A DNA stretch of 44,945 nucleotides, from assembly GCA_937874185.1 (NCBI GenBank), contig CALNAK010000002.1, forward strand, positions 1-44,945. The letters are read 5' to 3'. Positions 25,019 to 32,721 of the stretch are shown here, in pieces. How positions within the stretch are numbered: position 1 is the first letter of the stretch; each line of letters opens with the position of its first letter. Below the pieces are notes generated by a model, which worked only from the letters and a program-made list of their open reading frames with translations, did not search any database and was not told the DNA's origin. The stretch is from an uncultured Lactobacillus sp. (GTDB lineage Bacteria; Bacillota; Bacilli; Lactobacillales; Lactobacillaceae). The position numbers and the translations under genes were made by a program.

Positions 25019-25996
25019 GTGGCAGAAAAAGTTGAACAAATCAAAAAAAGTATTCAAATCAAGAATCCTCAAAATGCGGTCAATCTATTTGGAGTTAATG
25101 ATAGTAATTTGCATTTAATCGAGGAAGGCTTGAATGTCCAGATTAGTGCCTTTGGTGACCAATTGGATATTACAGGTGATGAAGCTAATGTCAATCATGC
25201 ATTGGCATTATTGAAGAAATTGATGGAGTTAGCTAATAGTGGTATTAGTCTTGGCTCAGCTGATGTTGTCAGTGGTTTGAAAATGGTTGAACGTGGAACC
25301 TTAGATTATTTTGGTGATTTATATAAAGATGAATTGATCAAAGATTTTAGTGGTAAACCCGTTCGAGTTAGAAATTTTGGTCAGAGACAATATATCAATG
25401 CTATTAACCATAATGATATTACTTTTGGAATTGGACCTGCTGGTACTGGTAAAACATATCTAGCGGTCGTAATGGCAGTGGCTGCTTTAAAACAAGGTAA
25501 AGTACAACGTATTATCTTAACACGTCCTGCAGTGGAGGCTGGAGAGAGTTTAGGCTTTCTTCCAGGTGATTTAAAGGAAAAGGTTGATCCTTACATGAGA
25601 CCTATCTATGACGCCTTGTACGCCATTATGGGTTCAGACCACACAAGTCGTTTACTTGAACGTGGCGTAATTGAAGTTGCACCATTGGCTTATATGAGAG
25701 GTCGAACACTTGATGAAGCATTTGTTATCTTGGATGAGGCGCAAAATACGACTCGTGAACAGATGAAAATGTTTTTAACACGTCTAGGGTTTGATTCAAA
25801 GATGATTGTTAATGGTGATATTTCGCAAATTGATCTACCTGGACATACTCGTAGCGGGTTAGTTCAAGTTCAATCAATTTTGAAAAATTTACCACATATT
25901 GAATTCGTTAATTTCACATCTAGTGATGTTGTAAGACACCCAGTTGTTGCTGAAATTATTGACGCATATGAAGGTTCAGACAAAAACGAAAAATAA
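25019..25996 (+). CDS. PhoH family ATPase
   Basis: 325 residues with a GTG start and CAGGAGG upstream (spacing slightly long). A KH-like N-terminal region (about residues 1-110) precedes the PhoH P-loop domain: Walker A GPAGTGKTYLAV near residue 140, LTRPAVEAGESLGFLPG, Walker B FVILDEAQNTT, and VNGDISQIDLPG near the end. The family is predicted to act on RNA, and its tight pairing with ybeY (15 bases) suggests a role in rRNA or RNA metabolism. Despite the name, no phosphate link can be shown here. Confidence 0.94.
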   Translation: MAEKVEQIKKSIQIKNPQNAVNLFGVNDSNLHLIEEGLNVQISAFGDQLDITGDEANVNHALALLKKLMELANSGISLGSADVVSGLKMVERGTLDYFGDLYKDELIKDFSGKPVRVRNFGQRQYINAINHNDITFGIGPAGTGKTYLAVVMAVAALKQGKVQRIILTRPAVEAGESLGFLPGDLKEKVDPYMRPIYDALYAIMGSDHTSRLLERGVIEVAPLAYMRGRTLDEAFVILDEAQNTTREQMKMFLTRLGFDSKMIVNGDISQIDLPGHTRSGLVQVQSILKNLPHIEFVNFTSSDVVRHPVVAEIIDAYEGSDKNEK

Positions 25997-26011
25997 TATT
26001 GGGGAATTATT

Positions 26012-26482
26012 ATGGACTTAGAAATTTATAATGACGATAAACTAATTGATCAAGCTAGAGAAACTTGGGTCAAGGATTTAGTTCAATTCACATTTAACAA
26101 GTTGGAATTAAAGGATAATACACAATTATCAATTCATTTTGTAACTAAAGATGGGATTCATGATATCAACAAGGAATATCGCAATGTTGATAGAGCAACT
26201 GATGTAATTAGTTTTGCTATCAATGATGGTGAGGATTCACTTGATTATTTGGAAAATCAAATTCCTGATTTACCTGTTGATTTGGGTGATCTCTTTATCA
26301 GTGTTGAAATTGTTGATGAACATGCCAAAGACTATGAACACTCTTTTGACCGTGAGTTAGGTTATACAATTGTTCATGGTATTTTACACTTGAATGGCTA
26401 TGATCACATTAAAAAGGCTGATGAGGAAGTTATGATTGGTCTACAAGAGAAAATTCTTGGTGAGTACGGTTTAGAAAAATAA
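26012..26482 (+). CDS. ybeY: Endoribonuclease YbeY (rRNA maturation factor)
   Basis: 156 residues. UPF0054/YbeY family, a single-strand-specific metal-dependent endoribonuclease that acts in 16S rRNA 3'-end maturation and ribosome quality control. The zinc motif HGILHLNGYDH (H-x3-H-x5-H) is intact, and RATDVISFA and LGDLFIS are family blocks. Cotranscribed with phoH, 15 bases upstream; an intrinsic terminator follows after about a dozen bases. Confidence 0.96.
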   Translation: MDLEIYNDDKLIDQARETWVKDLVQFTFNKLELKDNTQLSIHFVTKDGIHDINKEYRNVDRATDVISFAINDGEDSLDYLENQIPDLPVDLGDLFISVEIVDEHAKDYEHSFDRELGYTIVHGILHLNGYDHIKKADEEVMIGLQEKILGEYGLEK

Positions 26483-26494
26483 ATTGTTTTTTTT

Positions 26495-26528
26495 AGAGAT
26501 CATTTGATAATTGAATGGTCTCTTTTTT
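26495..26528 (+). terminator. Intrinsic terminator after ybeY, abutting the HIT gene
   Basis: AGAGATCATT (26495-26504) pairs with AATGGTCTCT (26514-26523), with one G-U pair, around a nine-base loop, and is followed by further T. It ends 16 bases before the likely TTG start of the next gene. Confidence 0.85.
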
Positions 26529-26544
26529 GAAAGAGATGTTAATT

Positions 26545-26994
26545 TTGGAATGGTATGAAGATAGAATTGCTTCTGCAATTTCTGGAACTAATCCGATGGT
26601 CATGGCTGAAATGTCAGGTGGTTTCGCTGTTTTCGGTGATGTCCAATTTTTACCAGGCTATTCAGTTTTGTTACCGAAAAGAAATGTTGCTTCACTAAAT
26701 GATTTAACGTTGCCAGAAAGAACCTCATTTTTGATCGATATGAGTATTTTGGGTGATGCAGTATTGCAGGCCTGTCAAATTGAACGAGTCAATTATGATA
26801 TTTTGGGAAATACTGATAATTTTTTGCATGCTCATGTTTTTCCGAGATATTCAACTGAAACCCCAGAACGATTGAAGAAACCGGTTTGGCTGTATAGTCC
26901 TGATTATTGGACCGACCCTAAATATCAGTACAAATTAGGTGAGAAAAATGAGTTGAGAGATAAGATAACAGCATATTTAAATAGTCACAAATGA
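26545..26994 (+). CDS. HIT-domain hydrolase (diadenosine polyphosphate hydrolase-like)
   Basis: 149 residues from a TTG start. The HIT-superfamily motif HAHVFPRY (near residue 93) supplies the catalytic histidines, and GYSVLLPKR and NYDILGNTDNFLHAHV match the small nucleotide-hydrolase branch. The likely role is hydrolysis of dinucleoside polyphosphates or similar nucleotides. Start choice is awkward. The ATG at 26515 lies within the preceding terminator stem. The ATG at 26536 has GAAAGAG directly abutting it with no spacer. The TTG at 26545 has that site at about 8 bases and gives the family-like beginning (x)EWYEDRIASA. It is monocistronic or read-through from phoH-ybeY. Confidence 0.8.
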   Translation: MEWYEDRIASAISGTNPMVMAEMSGGFAVFGDVQFLPGYSVLLPKRNVASLNDLTLPERTSFLIDMSILGDAVLQACQIERVNYDILGNTDNFLHAHVFPRYSTETPERLKKPVWLYSPDYWTDPKYQYKLGEKNELRDKITAYLNSHK

Positions 26995-27069
26995 TATTTT
27001 ACTTTGTAGTTTGACTTATTTCTTGTATTATAATTGATAGTTAGATAGACAAAAAGGAGACTGAAGCTA

Positions 27070-27471
27070 GTGGAAATTAACGAAAAACAGTTATTTGATA
27101 TTGCACATAAGGCAATGAGTAATGCTTATGCACCATATTCGCACTATACTGTCGGCGCTGCGATACTTTGTGATGATGACAAAGTATATTCCGGTGTCAA
27201 TGTGTAGAATGCCTCTTATGGATTGACGAATTGTGCTGAACGAACAGCTATCTTTAAAGCAATTTCAGAAGGTGCCAAGCATGTTCGGGCAATTATAGTA
27301 GTTAATGGTACTTCAGAGATGTCAAAACCTTGTGGAGCTTGTCGTCAAGTGATGAGTGAATTCATGGGTCCAGATGACAAAGTATTTTTAGCAAATAACG
27401 TTAATGATGTTAAAGAATTTACCTTTAAGGAAATTTTGCCACTAGCATTTAGTGATGAGGACATGGAGTAA
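27070..27471 (+). pseudogene. cdd: Cytidine deaminase, interrupted by an in-frame amber codon
   Basis: From the GTG at 27070 (AAAGGAG upstream) the frame reads as a standard 133-residue homotetrameric cytidine deaminase of the pyrimidine salvage pathway. The exception is TAG at 27205-27207 (codon 46), in the family block GVNV-x-NASYGL, where the conserved residue is Glu, which contacts the ribose. GAG to TAG is a single substitution. Everything downstream is intact: NCAERTAIFKA with the catalytic Glu and one Cys ligand, and KPCGACRQVMSEF with the other two. No frameshift or decay is seen, so the lesion is either very recent or a sequencing error. A TTG at 27223 could at best make a fragment lacking the first ~51 residues. 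era follows after 2 bases. Confidence 0.88.
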
Positions 27472-27473
27472 TT

Positions 27474-28388
27474 ATGGATAAAGAAAATTTTAAATCAGGA
27501 TTTGTAGCAATTATAGGACGCCCAAATGTTGGTAAATCAACATTTATGAATCGTATTGTTAAGGAACAAATTGCTATCACATCACCGAAACCACAAACAA
27601 CACGTAACAAGATTCAAGGAATTTATACTGATGATGAACGCCAAATCATCTTCTTGGATACACCTGGTATTCACAAGCCACATAATGATTTGGATCAATA
27701 CATGGATAAAGCAGCTATTTCAGCTCTTAAAGAAGTTGATGCTGTATTATTTATGACTGAAGCTGGTGAGAAATCAGGCCCTGGTGACAAATTCATTATT
27801 GAAGAATTGAAGAAAGTTAAGGCACCAGTATTCTTGGTTCTTAACAAAATTGATTTGATCAACCCTGATGAAATGGCACCACAAATTGACGAATACAAAG
27901 ATTTAATGGATTTTGCCGAAATCGTACCTATTTCTGCTACAAATGGTAATAATATTGATGATTTATTTGATACTATTACAAAACATTTGCCAGTTGGCCC
28001 TCAATATTATGATGACGACCAAATCACTGATCACCCTGAATACTTTATTGTTGGTGAATTGATCCGTGAAAAAATCTTGGAAGATACACGTGACGAGATT
28101 CCTCACTCAATTGCCGTCGTTGTTGAATCAATGAATCAACGTAGTGAAACTGGTAAATTACAAGTTGAAGCTAACATTTACGTTGAACGTGATAGTCAAA
28201 AGCCTATCGTTATTGGTCGTGGTGGTTCAATGTTGAAGAATATCGGTATTGGTTCACGTATCAAGATCGAACATTTACTTGGCGAAAAGATCAACCTTAA
28301 ACTTTGGGTTCGTGTAAAGAAGAATTGGCGTGATGATCCATCATTCTTAGCTAGTGCTGGATATTCATCAAAGGATCTTAAGGATTAA
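27474..28388 (+). CDS. era: GTPase Era
   Basis: 304 residues, complete. The N-terminal Ras-like GTPase has G1 GRPNVGKSTF, G3 DTPG in FLDTPGIHKP, and G4 NKID in LVLNKIDLI. A C-terminal type II KH domain (about residues 205-300, with VIGRGGSMLKNIG) binds the 3' end of 16S rRNA during 30S assembly. It starts 2 bases after the cdd frame with ATGGAGTAATT upstream, and its stop overlaps the recO start (TAATG), so cdd, era and recO form one unit. Confidence 0.97.
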   Translation: MDKENFKSGFVAIIGRPNVGKSTFMNRIVKEQIAITSPKPQTTRNKIQGIYTDDERQIIFLDTPGIHKPHNDLDQYMDKAAISALKEVDAVLFMTEAGEKSGPGDKFIIEELKKVKAPVFLVLNKIDLINPDEMAPQIDEYKDLMDFAEIVPISATNGNNIDDLFDTITKHLPVGPQYYDDDQITDHPEYFIVGELIREKILEDTRDEIPHSIAVVVESMNQRSETGKLQVEANIYVERDSQKPIVIGRGGSMLKNIGIGSRIKIEHLLGEKINLKLWVRVKKNWRDDPSFLASAGYSSKDLKD

Positions 28389-29146
28389 TGAAGCAAACCC
28401 CAACAAATTTCTTTGGAATTGTCGTTCGTCGACAACGTTACAAAGAAAGGGATGCTTTGGTAACAATTCTTACGAAGGACTATGGATTCAAAACTTTCTT
28501 AGTCCGGGGAACACAAACTGCTAAGTCGAAAATATCAGGTTCAGTGATTACTTTTTCTTATGGTGAATATTCTGGTGTCATTAGGGATGATGGCCTATCT
28601 TATTTGAATTCTGCCAGTAATATTAAGCAATTTGATGAAATTGTTCAGGATATCGAATTGAATGCTTATGCGACTTTCTTGTTTGATTTGTTGCATGAAG
28701 CTTATATTGATGATCCAGTCCCTGATAAGTGGTATCGAATGCTTTTTAAAGCTTTGTTGTATATCGACAATGGCTATGATGCACAGATAATCGTTGATAT
28801 TATGCAGATGCATTTGCTGGAAGCTTTCGGGGTTAAACCTAATATGGATTCGTGTGTTGTTGGTGGTGAAACTGAAGGAGTATTTGATTTTTCTGTTCTT
28901 CTTGGAGGGCTGATTTGTTCAAATCACTTTGATAATGATATTCACCGATTGCACATTCCCCAAAGAATAATTTACTTTTTAAGATTATTCAGTAAAATCA
29001 ATTTTGATCAAGTTGGTAAAATTGAAATTAAAGAGAATAATAAGGATATAATTCAGCATGCTATTGATGCAATCTATCTTGGTACAGTTGGTTATTATCC
29101 TAAAAGTAAAAATTTCATTGATAAAATGAAACGTTGGCGTATCTAA
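28388..29146 (+). CDS. recO: DNA repair protein RecO
   Basis: 252 residues, normal size. The N-terminal OB fold (FFGIVVRRQRYKERDALVTI, FLVRGTQTAKSK) is followed by an alpha-helical domain. RecO mediates RecA loading onto SSB-coated DNA in the RecFOR pathway. The zinc-finger cysteines of many RecO proteins are mostly missing (single C in MDSCVVGG and LICSN), as in many lactobacilli. The start ATG overlaps the era stop codon by one base, indicating translational coupling. The next gene has its own promoter and T-box. Confidence 0.94.
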   Translation: MKQTPTNFFGIVVRRQRYKERDALVTILTKDYGFKTFLVRGTQTAKSKISGSVITFSYGEYSGVIRDDGLSYLNSASNIKQFDEIVQDIELNAYATFLFDLLHEAYIDDPVPDKWYRMLFKALLYIDNGYDAQIIVDIMQMHLLEAFGVKPNMDSCVVGGETEGVFDFSVLLGGLICSNHFDNDIHRLHIPQRIIYFLRLFSKINFDQVGKIEIKENNKDIIQHAIDAIYLGTVGYYPKSKNFIDKMKRWRI

Positions 29147-29147
29147 A

Positions 29148-29176
29148 TTGACAAGCCGTATGAAAATGGTTATATT
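29148..29176 (+). promoter_or_regulatory. Sigma-A promoter of the glyQS leader
   Basis: Consensus TTGACA (29148-29153), a 17-base spacer and TATATT (29171-29176), starting immediately after the recO stop codon and upstream of the glycine T-box. Confidence 0.85.
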
Positions 29177-29189
29177 TGTAATTGTGAAA

Positions 29190-29345
29190 ACAGCGACAGA
29201 GGATAGTGGAAGCTCTGATTAGATTTATGGCGAACTATTCATTTGAATATAAAAGAGCAGGGCGTAAGTCCTGAAATAGGGTGGAACCGCGAATACTCGT
29301 CCCTTGCAGAAAGTGCCTTAGTGTACACTGCAAGGGATTTTTTTG
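29190..29345 (+). ncRNA. Glycine T-box leader of glyQ-glyS
   Basis: Short-Stem-I T-box typical of glyQS. A GCGACAGAGGA-type 5' side is followed by a GGC glycine specifier (29229-29231) in TTATGGCGAAC and by the canonical T-box AGGGTGGAACCGCG (29278-29291). The terminator pairs TCCCTTGCAG (29300-29309) with CTGCAAGGGA (29329-29338) and ends in seven T. Uncharged tRNA-Gly should stabilise the antiterminator and switch on glyQ-glyS. Confidence 0.95.
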
Positions 29346-29369
29346 TGCTTTTGCCTGAAGGGAGAAACA

Positions 29370-30281
29370 ATGGTTAAGAAGTTAAATATACAAAATATGA
29401 TTCTCACACTTCAAAAATTTTGGGGTGATAAGGGCTGCATGTTGATGCAAGCTTATGATACGGAAAAAGGTGCCGGAACTATGAGTCCTTACACATTTTT
29501 ACGTGCAATTGGACCAGAGCCTTGGAATGCTGCATACGTTGAACCTTCAAGACGTCCAGCTGATGGTCGTTATGGTGAAAACCCTAACCGTTTGTACCAA
29601 CACCACCAATTCCAAGTAGTTATGAAACCAGCTCCAGAAAATATTCAAGAATACTACCTAGATTCATTACGTGCTTTAGGTATTGAACCTTTGGAACATG
29701 ATATTCGTTTCGTTGAAGATAACTGGGAGAATCCATCAATGGGTTGTGCCGGTGTTGGTTGGGAAGTTTGGCTTGATGGTATGGAAGTTTCACAATTCAC
29801 ATACTTCCAACAAGTCGGTGGACTTCAATGTCACCCAACAACAAGTGAAATCACATATGGTGTTGAACGTTTAGCATCATACATTCAAGATGTAAATTCC
29901 GTTTATGATCTTGAATGGGGCGACGGTGTACTTTATGGTGATATTTTCAAAGAACCAGAATACGAGCATTCAAAGTATTCATTTGAAGAAAGTAACCAAG
30001 ATATGCTTTTCAAGTTCTTTGATGAATATGAAGCAGAAGCAAACCGTTTGATGGACTTAGGTTTAGTTCATCCAGCCTATGATTACATTTTGAAGTGTTC
30101 ACATACATTTAACTTACTTGACGCTCGTGGTGCTGTTTCAGTTACTGAACGTGCTGCATTCTTGTCACGTATCAGAAAGATGGCTCACAAAGTTGCGAAA
30201 GCCTTCGTTGAAGAAAGAAAGAAACGTGGTTTCCCACTTCTAGCTAATAGTGAAGCAGCAAAGGAGAATGAAAATGACTAA
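29370..30281 (+). CDS. glyQ: Glycine--tRNA ligase alpha subunit
   Basis: 303 residues. Catalytic alpha subunit of the bacterial alpha2-beta2 GlyRS. FWGDKGCMLMQAYDTEKGAG and the class II blocks AYVEPSRRPADGRYGENPNR and GVGWEVWLDGMEVSQFTYFQ are unmistakable. I chose the ATG at 29370, with AAGGGAG upstream; the longer frame begins in the terminator T-tract. It overlaps glyS by 8 bases (ATGACTAA), coupling production of the two subunits. Confidence 0.97.
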   Translation: MVKKLNIQNMILTLQKFWGDKGCMLMQAYDTEKGAGTMSPYTFLRAIGPEPWNAAYVEPSRRPADGRYGENPNRLYQHHQFQVVMKPAPENIQEYYLDSLRALGIEPLEHDIRFVEDNWENPSMGCAGVGWEVWLDGMEVSQFTYFQQVGGLQCHPTTSEITYGVERLASYIQDVNSVYDLEWGDGVLYGDIFKEPEYEHSKYSFEESNQDMLFKFFDEYEAEANRLMDLGLVHPAYDYILKCSHTFNLLDARGAVSVTERAAFLSRIRKMAHKVAKAFVEERKKRGFPLLANSEAAKENEND

Positions 30282-32334
30282 AAATTACTTACTAGAAATC
30301 GGTTTGGAAGAAATGCCAGCCCATGTTGTTACTAAGAGTGTTGATCAATTAGCACAAAAAGCTGAAAAGTTTCTTAAAGAAAACCGTATCTCTTTTGATT
30401 CAGTAGAGAAATTTTCAACTCCAAGAAGATTAACTATTTTAGTTAAAGGTATTGCTGAAAAACAAGACGATATCGATGTTAAAGCCAAAGGACCTTCTAA
30501 GAAGATTGCTCAAGACGCTGATGGCAATTGGACTAAAGCTGCACAAGGATTTGCTCGCGGACAAAAAATGACACCAGATGATATCTTTTTTGAAGAATTA
30601 AAAGGTGTTGAATATGCTTATATCCAAAAACATGAAGACGGTAAAAAAGTTGAAGATGTTTTAAGTCACATGGATGAAGTTATCAAGTCAATTACTTTCC
30701 CAACAAGAATGCGCTGGGGTTCATATGATTTCGAATATATCAGACCTATTCACTGGTTGGTTTCACTATTGGATACTGAAGAAGTTCCTGTTAAGATTCT
30801 TGATGTTACTTCAGGACGTATGACACGTGGACACAGATTTTTAGGCGAAGATATTGAAATTGATGACGCCGCTAATTATGTAGAAAAATTAAGATCACAA
30901 TTTGTTATCGTTGATGCTAAGGAAAGAAAGCAAATTATCGCTGACCAAATTAGTAAGATTGCTTCCGATAACAATTGGGATGTTGACGTTGATCCAGATC
31001 TTCTGGAAGAAGTTAACAACTTAGTTGAATATCCAACTACTTTCTACGGTTCATTTGATAAGAAATACCTTGAAATTCCCGAAGAAGTTCTTATTACTTC
31101 AATGAAGGATAACCAAAGATACTTCTATGCACGTGATACTGAAGGTAAACTAGCACCTTACTTTATTGGTGTTAGAAATGGTAATTCAGAACATATCGAA
31201 AATGTTGTTCGTGGTAATGAAAAAGTTCTTGTTGCTCGTCTTGAGGATGCTGATTTCTTCTTCAAGGAAGATCAAAAGAAGACTATTGCTGATTACGTTG
31301 AAAAGCTTAAATCAGTTAACTTCCACGTTAAAATTGGTACTATGTACGAAAAAATGGCTCGTGTTCACCAAATTTCTGCTTATCTAGCTAAACTATTTGG
31401 TTTAACTGAAACAGAAACAAAGGATTTATTACGTGCCAGTGATATTTACAAGTTTGACCTTGTAACAAGCATGGTTGACGAATTCCCAGAACTTCAAGGT
31501 GTCATGGGTGAGAAGTATGCTGAAATCATGGGTGAAACTGAAGCTGTAGCTCATGCTGTTCGTGAACACTACATGCCAATTTCTGCTGAAGGTAATCTTC
31601 CTGCAAGCAAAGTCGGTGCTACATTAGCTATTGCTGACAAACTTGATTCATTGGTAACATTCTATGCCGTTGACCTTATCCCTAGTGGTTCAAATGATCC
31701 TTATGCTTTGCGTCGTCAAGCTTATGGTATTGTTAGAATTCTTGATAATTATCAATGGTCATTGAATTTGAATGACTTACAAACTTATCTAAAAGCTAAT
31801 TTGACAGTCCCTGCTAAATTAGACTTAGCTAAGAATGAAAAAGACTTTGATTCATTTATGATTGACCGTGTTCGTCAATTGTTGAACAAGAAAGATATCA
31901 GAAATGATATTATTGATGCCGTTGTATCAGGTTCAAACGTTGATCCAATTGCAATGATCGATGTTGCCGAAGTTCTTCAAAAACACGTTCAAGATGATGA
32001 TTTCAAAGTTGTCATGGAAGCACTTGGCCGTATCGTGAACTTGTCTAAGAAAGCTAAATTTGGTTATTCAGATGACTTAGCAGTTGACGATTCATTGTTT
32101 GAAAATCCTTCAGAATCAACACTTAAAGCTGCCGTTGCCAAGGTCAGCGATGAAAGTGCTGAAGACCTATTCAAGCAATTAGCTGCTTTACGTCCTACAA
32201 TTGATGCATACTTCGATGAGAATATGATCATGGACAAGAATGAAGCTGTTAAGAATAATCGTTTGACACAATTAGTTATTGCCAATCATTTGATTGCTAA
32301 CTTAGGTGATTTATCTAAGATTATTACTAAGTAA
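30274..32334 (+). CDS. glyS: Glycine--tRNA ligase beta subunit
   Basis: 686 residues, full length. Beta subunit of tetrameric GlyRS involved in tRNA recognition. It begins MTKNYLLEIGLEEMPAHVV, with FSTPRRLTILVKG and IRPIHWLVSLLD as family blocks, an HD-like region in the middle and a C-terminal DALR-type anticodon domain. The ATG at 30274 has AAAGGAG at about 8 bases, preferable to the GTG or ATG codons slightly upstream. Ends in a strong terminator. Confidence 0.97.
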   Translation: MTKNYLLEIGLEEMPAHVVTKSVDQLAQKAEKFLKENRISFDSVEKFSTPRRLTILVKGIAEKQDDIDVKAKGPSKKIAQDADGNWTKAAQGFARGQKMTPDDIFFEELKGVEYAYIQKHEDGKKVEDVLSHMDEVIKSITFPTRMRWGSYDFEYIRPIHWLVSLLDTEEVPVKILDVTSGRMTRGHRFLGEDIEIDDAANYVEKLRSQFVIVDAKERKQIIADQISKIASDNNWDVDVDPDLLEEVNNLVEYPTTFYGSFDKKYLEIPEEVLITSMKDNQRYFYARDTEGKLAPYFIGVRNGNSEHIENVVRGNEKVLVARLEDADFFFKEDQKKTIADYVEKLKSVNFHVKIGTMYEKMARVHQISAYLAKLFGLTETETKDLLRASDIYKFDLVTSMVDEFPELQGVMGEKYAEIMGETEAVAHAVREHYMPISAEGNLPASKVGATLAIADKLDSLVTFYAVDLIPSGSNDPYALRRQAYGIVRILDNYQWSLNLNDLQTYLKANLTVPAKLDLAKNEKDFDSFMIDRVRQLLNKKDIRNDIIDAVVSGSNVDPIAMIDVAEVLQKHVQDDDFKVVMEALGRIVNLSKKAKFGYSDDLAVDDSLFENPSESTLKAAVAKVSDESAEDLFKQLAALRPTIDAYFDENMIMDKNEAVKNNRLTQLVIANHLIANLGDLSKIITK

Positions 32335-32358
32335 TAAAAAATATAAATTTTTAACATT

Positions 32359-32411
32359 AAAAAACATTACTCAGCAGCCAGTTTGACTTGCCGCCTGAGT
32401 AATGTTTTTTT
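32359..32411 (+). terminator. Intrinsic terminator of glyQS
   Basis: A 16-base arm ending ACATTACTCAG (32359-32374) pairs exactly with CTGAGTAATGT followed by T's (32395-32410), with a 20-base partly paired loop. The A-tract makes it usable on both strands. Confidence 0.92.
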
Positions 32412-32721
32412 GATTTATATTTAAAGTAACGTTTAATCTTAAAATAATAATTTGTGCTCTCGGTATTCTGCTGGGAGTATATTTTTGTCTTCAAATAAGT
32501 GCCAAATTAGGTTGTTATCATAATAGTAGTTTTTCAGGTACACATCTTGAATACATATAGTTTATTGGCCATTTTTTGATGTAAGCGTTTTACCAGATTA
32601 ACATAAAATATTTTATATAAACTGGTCTCAAATAAATATTTTAGATTATATAATCATTATGCTGATATGAAATAATCACTTATTAAAATATAATTATTTA
32701 TTTTATGCGGAGGAGCAAAAG
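32412..32721. other. AT-rich promoter region of the lectin/WxL gene
   Basis: About 310 bases without a supported gene. A perfect TATAAT lies at 32649-32654, 68 bases before the start codon, without a convincing -35. ATGTAAGCGTTTTACC (32579-32594) has the cre-like core TGTAAGCG but a poorly placed second half, so catabolite control is only a possibility. GCGGAGGAG just before the ATG is the ribosome binding site. Confidence 0.5.

Noticed and set aside
27070..27471. Programmed recoding (pyrrolysine or read-through) of the cdd TAG
   Set aside because: No recoding structure is seen, the family has Glu here, and lactobacilli are not known to use TAG as sense.
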